Origin: DASXTS01 sp036402215
GTDB lineage: Bacteria; Actinomycetota; Actinomycetes; Mycobacteriales; Pseudonocardiaceae
NCBI GenBank assembly: GCA_036402215.1
Contig: DASWTI010000177.1
Span: 1 to 5,202, forward strand
DNA: 5,202 bases
Direction of reading: 5' to 3'
In this document: one piece after another, positions 4,746-5,202 of the stretch
How positions within the stretch are numbered: the stretch's first letter is position 1
Layout: the number at the start of each line of letters is the position of its first letter
Program-made: the position numbers and the translations under genes
The notes under the pieces: generated by a model
Told to the model about the DNA's origin: nothing
The model's database searches: none
The model's input: only the letters and a program-made list of their open reading frames with translations

Positions 4746-5202
4746 GACCCTGTTCGGCCCATCCGTCCACAGCCCGGCGAACCTGGGGATGAATGCTCCG
4801 CCGCCCCCGCCGGTGATCACCGAGAGTGGCGATGACCTGCGGCCGAACGGGCGTAGCCGGGCCGGCATCACCCGATCGCAGTCAGGCTCGGACACCAGAT
4901 ATGGCGATCATCGGCCAGTTTCTGGGGACAGACCTGTGGACAGTGTGGACAACTCGGCTCCACGGTCACCCGGTGCACGCCCCCGGGCGAGTGCAGCCGA
5001 CCGTCGTACTTCGCCACGGAGCGTCACTGAAACGCCCGCCGCGCCCTCGCCGTCGTCTCCGGCGGCGCAGCCCGGGCCTTCCGCGCAGCCCGCCCCGTCC
5101 GGGCCCGATCTCGCCAGGGCGGCGCTGGAGGCGGCCAAGCAGGCCGCCCGCTCCCGCGGCCGGATGCCGGCCCGCCGTCGCCCGGTGGTCGGCCCGGGTG
5201 CC
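4735..5202 (+). CDS. DUF721 (DciA-like) protein, 5' part only
   Basis: Actinobacteria carry a DUF721 gene between recF and gyrB. The family includes DciA, which helps load the DnaB replicative helicase. The frame is open from ATG 4735 to the window edge, giving 156 residues. DLARAALEAAKQAARSRG, from residue 125, is the conserved opening of actinobacterial members; the DUF721 domain itself lies beyond the edge, so the call rests on this motif and gene order. Residues 1-124 are a Pro/Ser/Arg-rich, probably disordered extension. By hand count about 32 of its first 102 codons end in A or T, including two AGA, against very few in recF. So the extension may be weakly selected, recently recruited, or not translated. 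The only later in-frame starts before the motif are GTG 4936 and GTG 4945. ATG 4735 is preferred because it overlaps the recF stop. Tandem DnaA boxes lie at 4923-4952. Confidence 0.8.
   Translation, partial: MSDETLFGPSVHSPANLGMNAPPPPPVITESGDDLRPNGRSRAGITRSQSGSDTRYGDHRPVSGDRPVDSVDNSAPRSPGARPRASAADRRTSPRSVTETPAAPSPSSPAAQPGPSAQPAPSGPDLARAALEAAKQAARSRGRMPARRRPVVGPGA
4923..4952 (-). promoter_or_regulatory. Three tandem DnaA boxes inside the DUF721 5' region
   Basis: On the minus strand, TTGTCCACA (4944-4952, perfect), CTGTCCACA (4935-4943, 8 of 9) and CTGTCCCCA (4923-4931, 7 of 9) lie in the same orientation, the first two directly abutting. A lone plus-strand CCGTCCACA is at 4763-4771. DnaA could bind here to regulate the downstream gene, to titrate DnaA, or as an outlying part of the origin 2.6 kb upstream. 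Coding use as VDSVDNS is an alternative reading of the same bases. Confidence 0.6.

Noticed and set aside
2472..4895. 807-codon open frame on the minus strand across gnd and recF
   Set aside because: It is antisense to two complete, motif-intact genes. The predicted protein is low-complexity with no recognisable domain; long antisense frames are expected at this GC content.
4908..5138. Minus-strand open frame inside the DUF721 gene
   Set aside because: The plus frame carries the conserved DLARAALEAAK motif; the minus product is Ala/Gly/Arg-rich filler.
1..5202. CRISPR arrays, tRNA or rRNA genes, insertion sequences, phage attachment sites
   Set aside because: No regularly spaced repeat array, cloverleaf, transposase motif or flanking duplication was seen on reading both strands.

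Overview
The window comes from a very GC-rich chromosome. Nearly all codons in the clear genes end in G or C, GTG starts are common, and the gene order gnd-recF-DUF721 is the one actinobacteria carry next to their replication origin. DnaA boxes of the TTGTCCACA type and the protein sequences fit an actinomycete. Pseudonocardiales (Saccharothrix, Actinosynnema or Lentzea-like) is my best guess, but it is only an inference.

Layout. (1) Positions 1-1189, minus strand: most of an unrecognised protein with a TM segment at each end and an apparent extracellular domain. It runs off the left edge. (2) About 1190-1516: a divergent intergenic region with a G-rich tract, a 30-nt-spaced repeat, and a promoter plus palindromic operator for the next gene. 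(3) 1517-1960, plus strand: a MarR-family regulator, probably leaderless and self-regulated. (4) 1961-2465, no gene: a terminator-like hairpin, a quiet stretch, and then a compact oriC at 2144-2402 with about eight DnaA boxes, a DnaA-trio-like run and an AT-richer unwinding segment. (5) 2466-3377: gnd, 6-phosphogluconate dehydrogenase. (6) 3582-4745: recF. (7) 4735-5202: the 5' part of a DUF721 (DciA-like) gene overlapping the recF end, with tandem DnaA boxes inside its oddly coded N-terminal extension.

The main oddity is what is missing. In actinobacteria this origin normally sits between dnaA and dnaN, followed by gnd, recF, DUF721 and gyrB. Here a MarR gene and a divergent membrane-protein gene lie on the dnaA side, and gnd follows the origin directly, with no dnaN and no remnant of it. 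Either the replication-initiation cluster has been rearranged, or this is a second or relic origin, or the assembly is faulty. DnaA boxes appear at two places 2.6 kb apart, the oriC proper and the DUF721 5' region, which may bear on how initiation is controlled in this strain.
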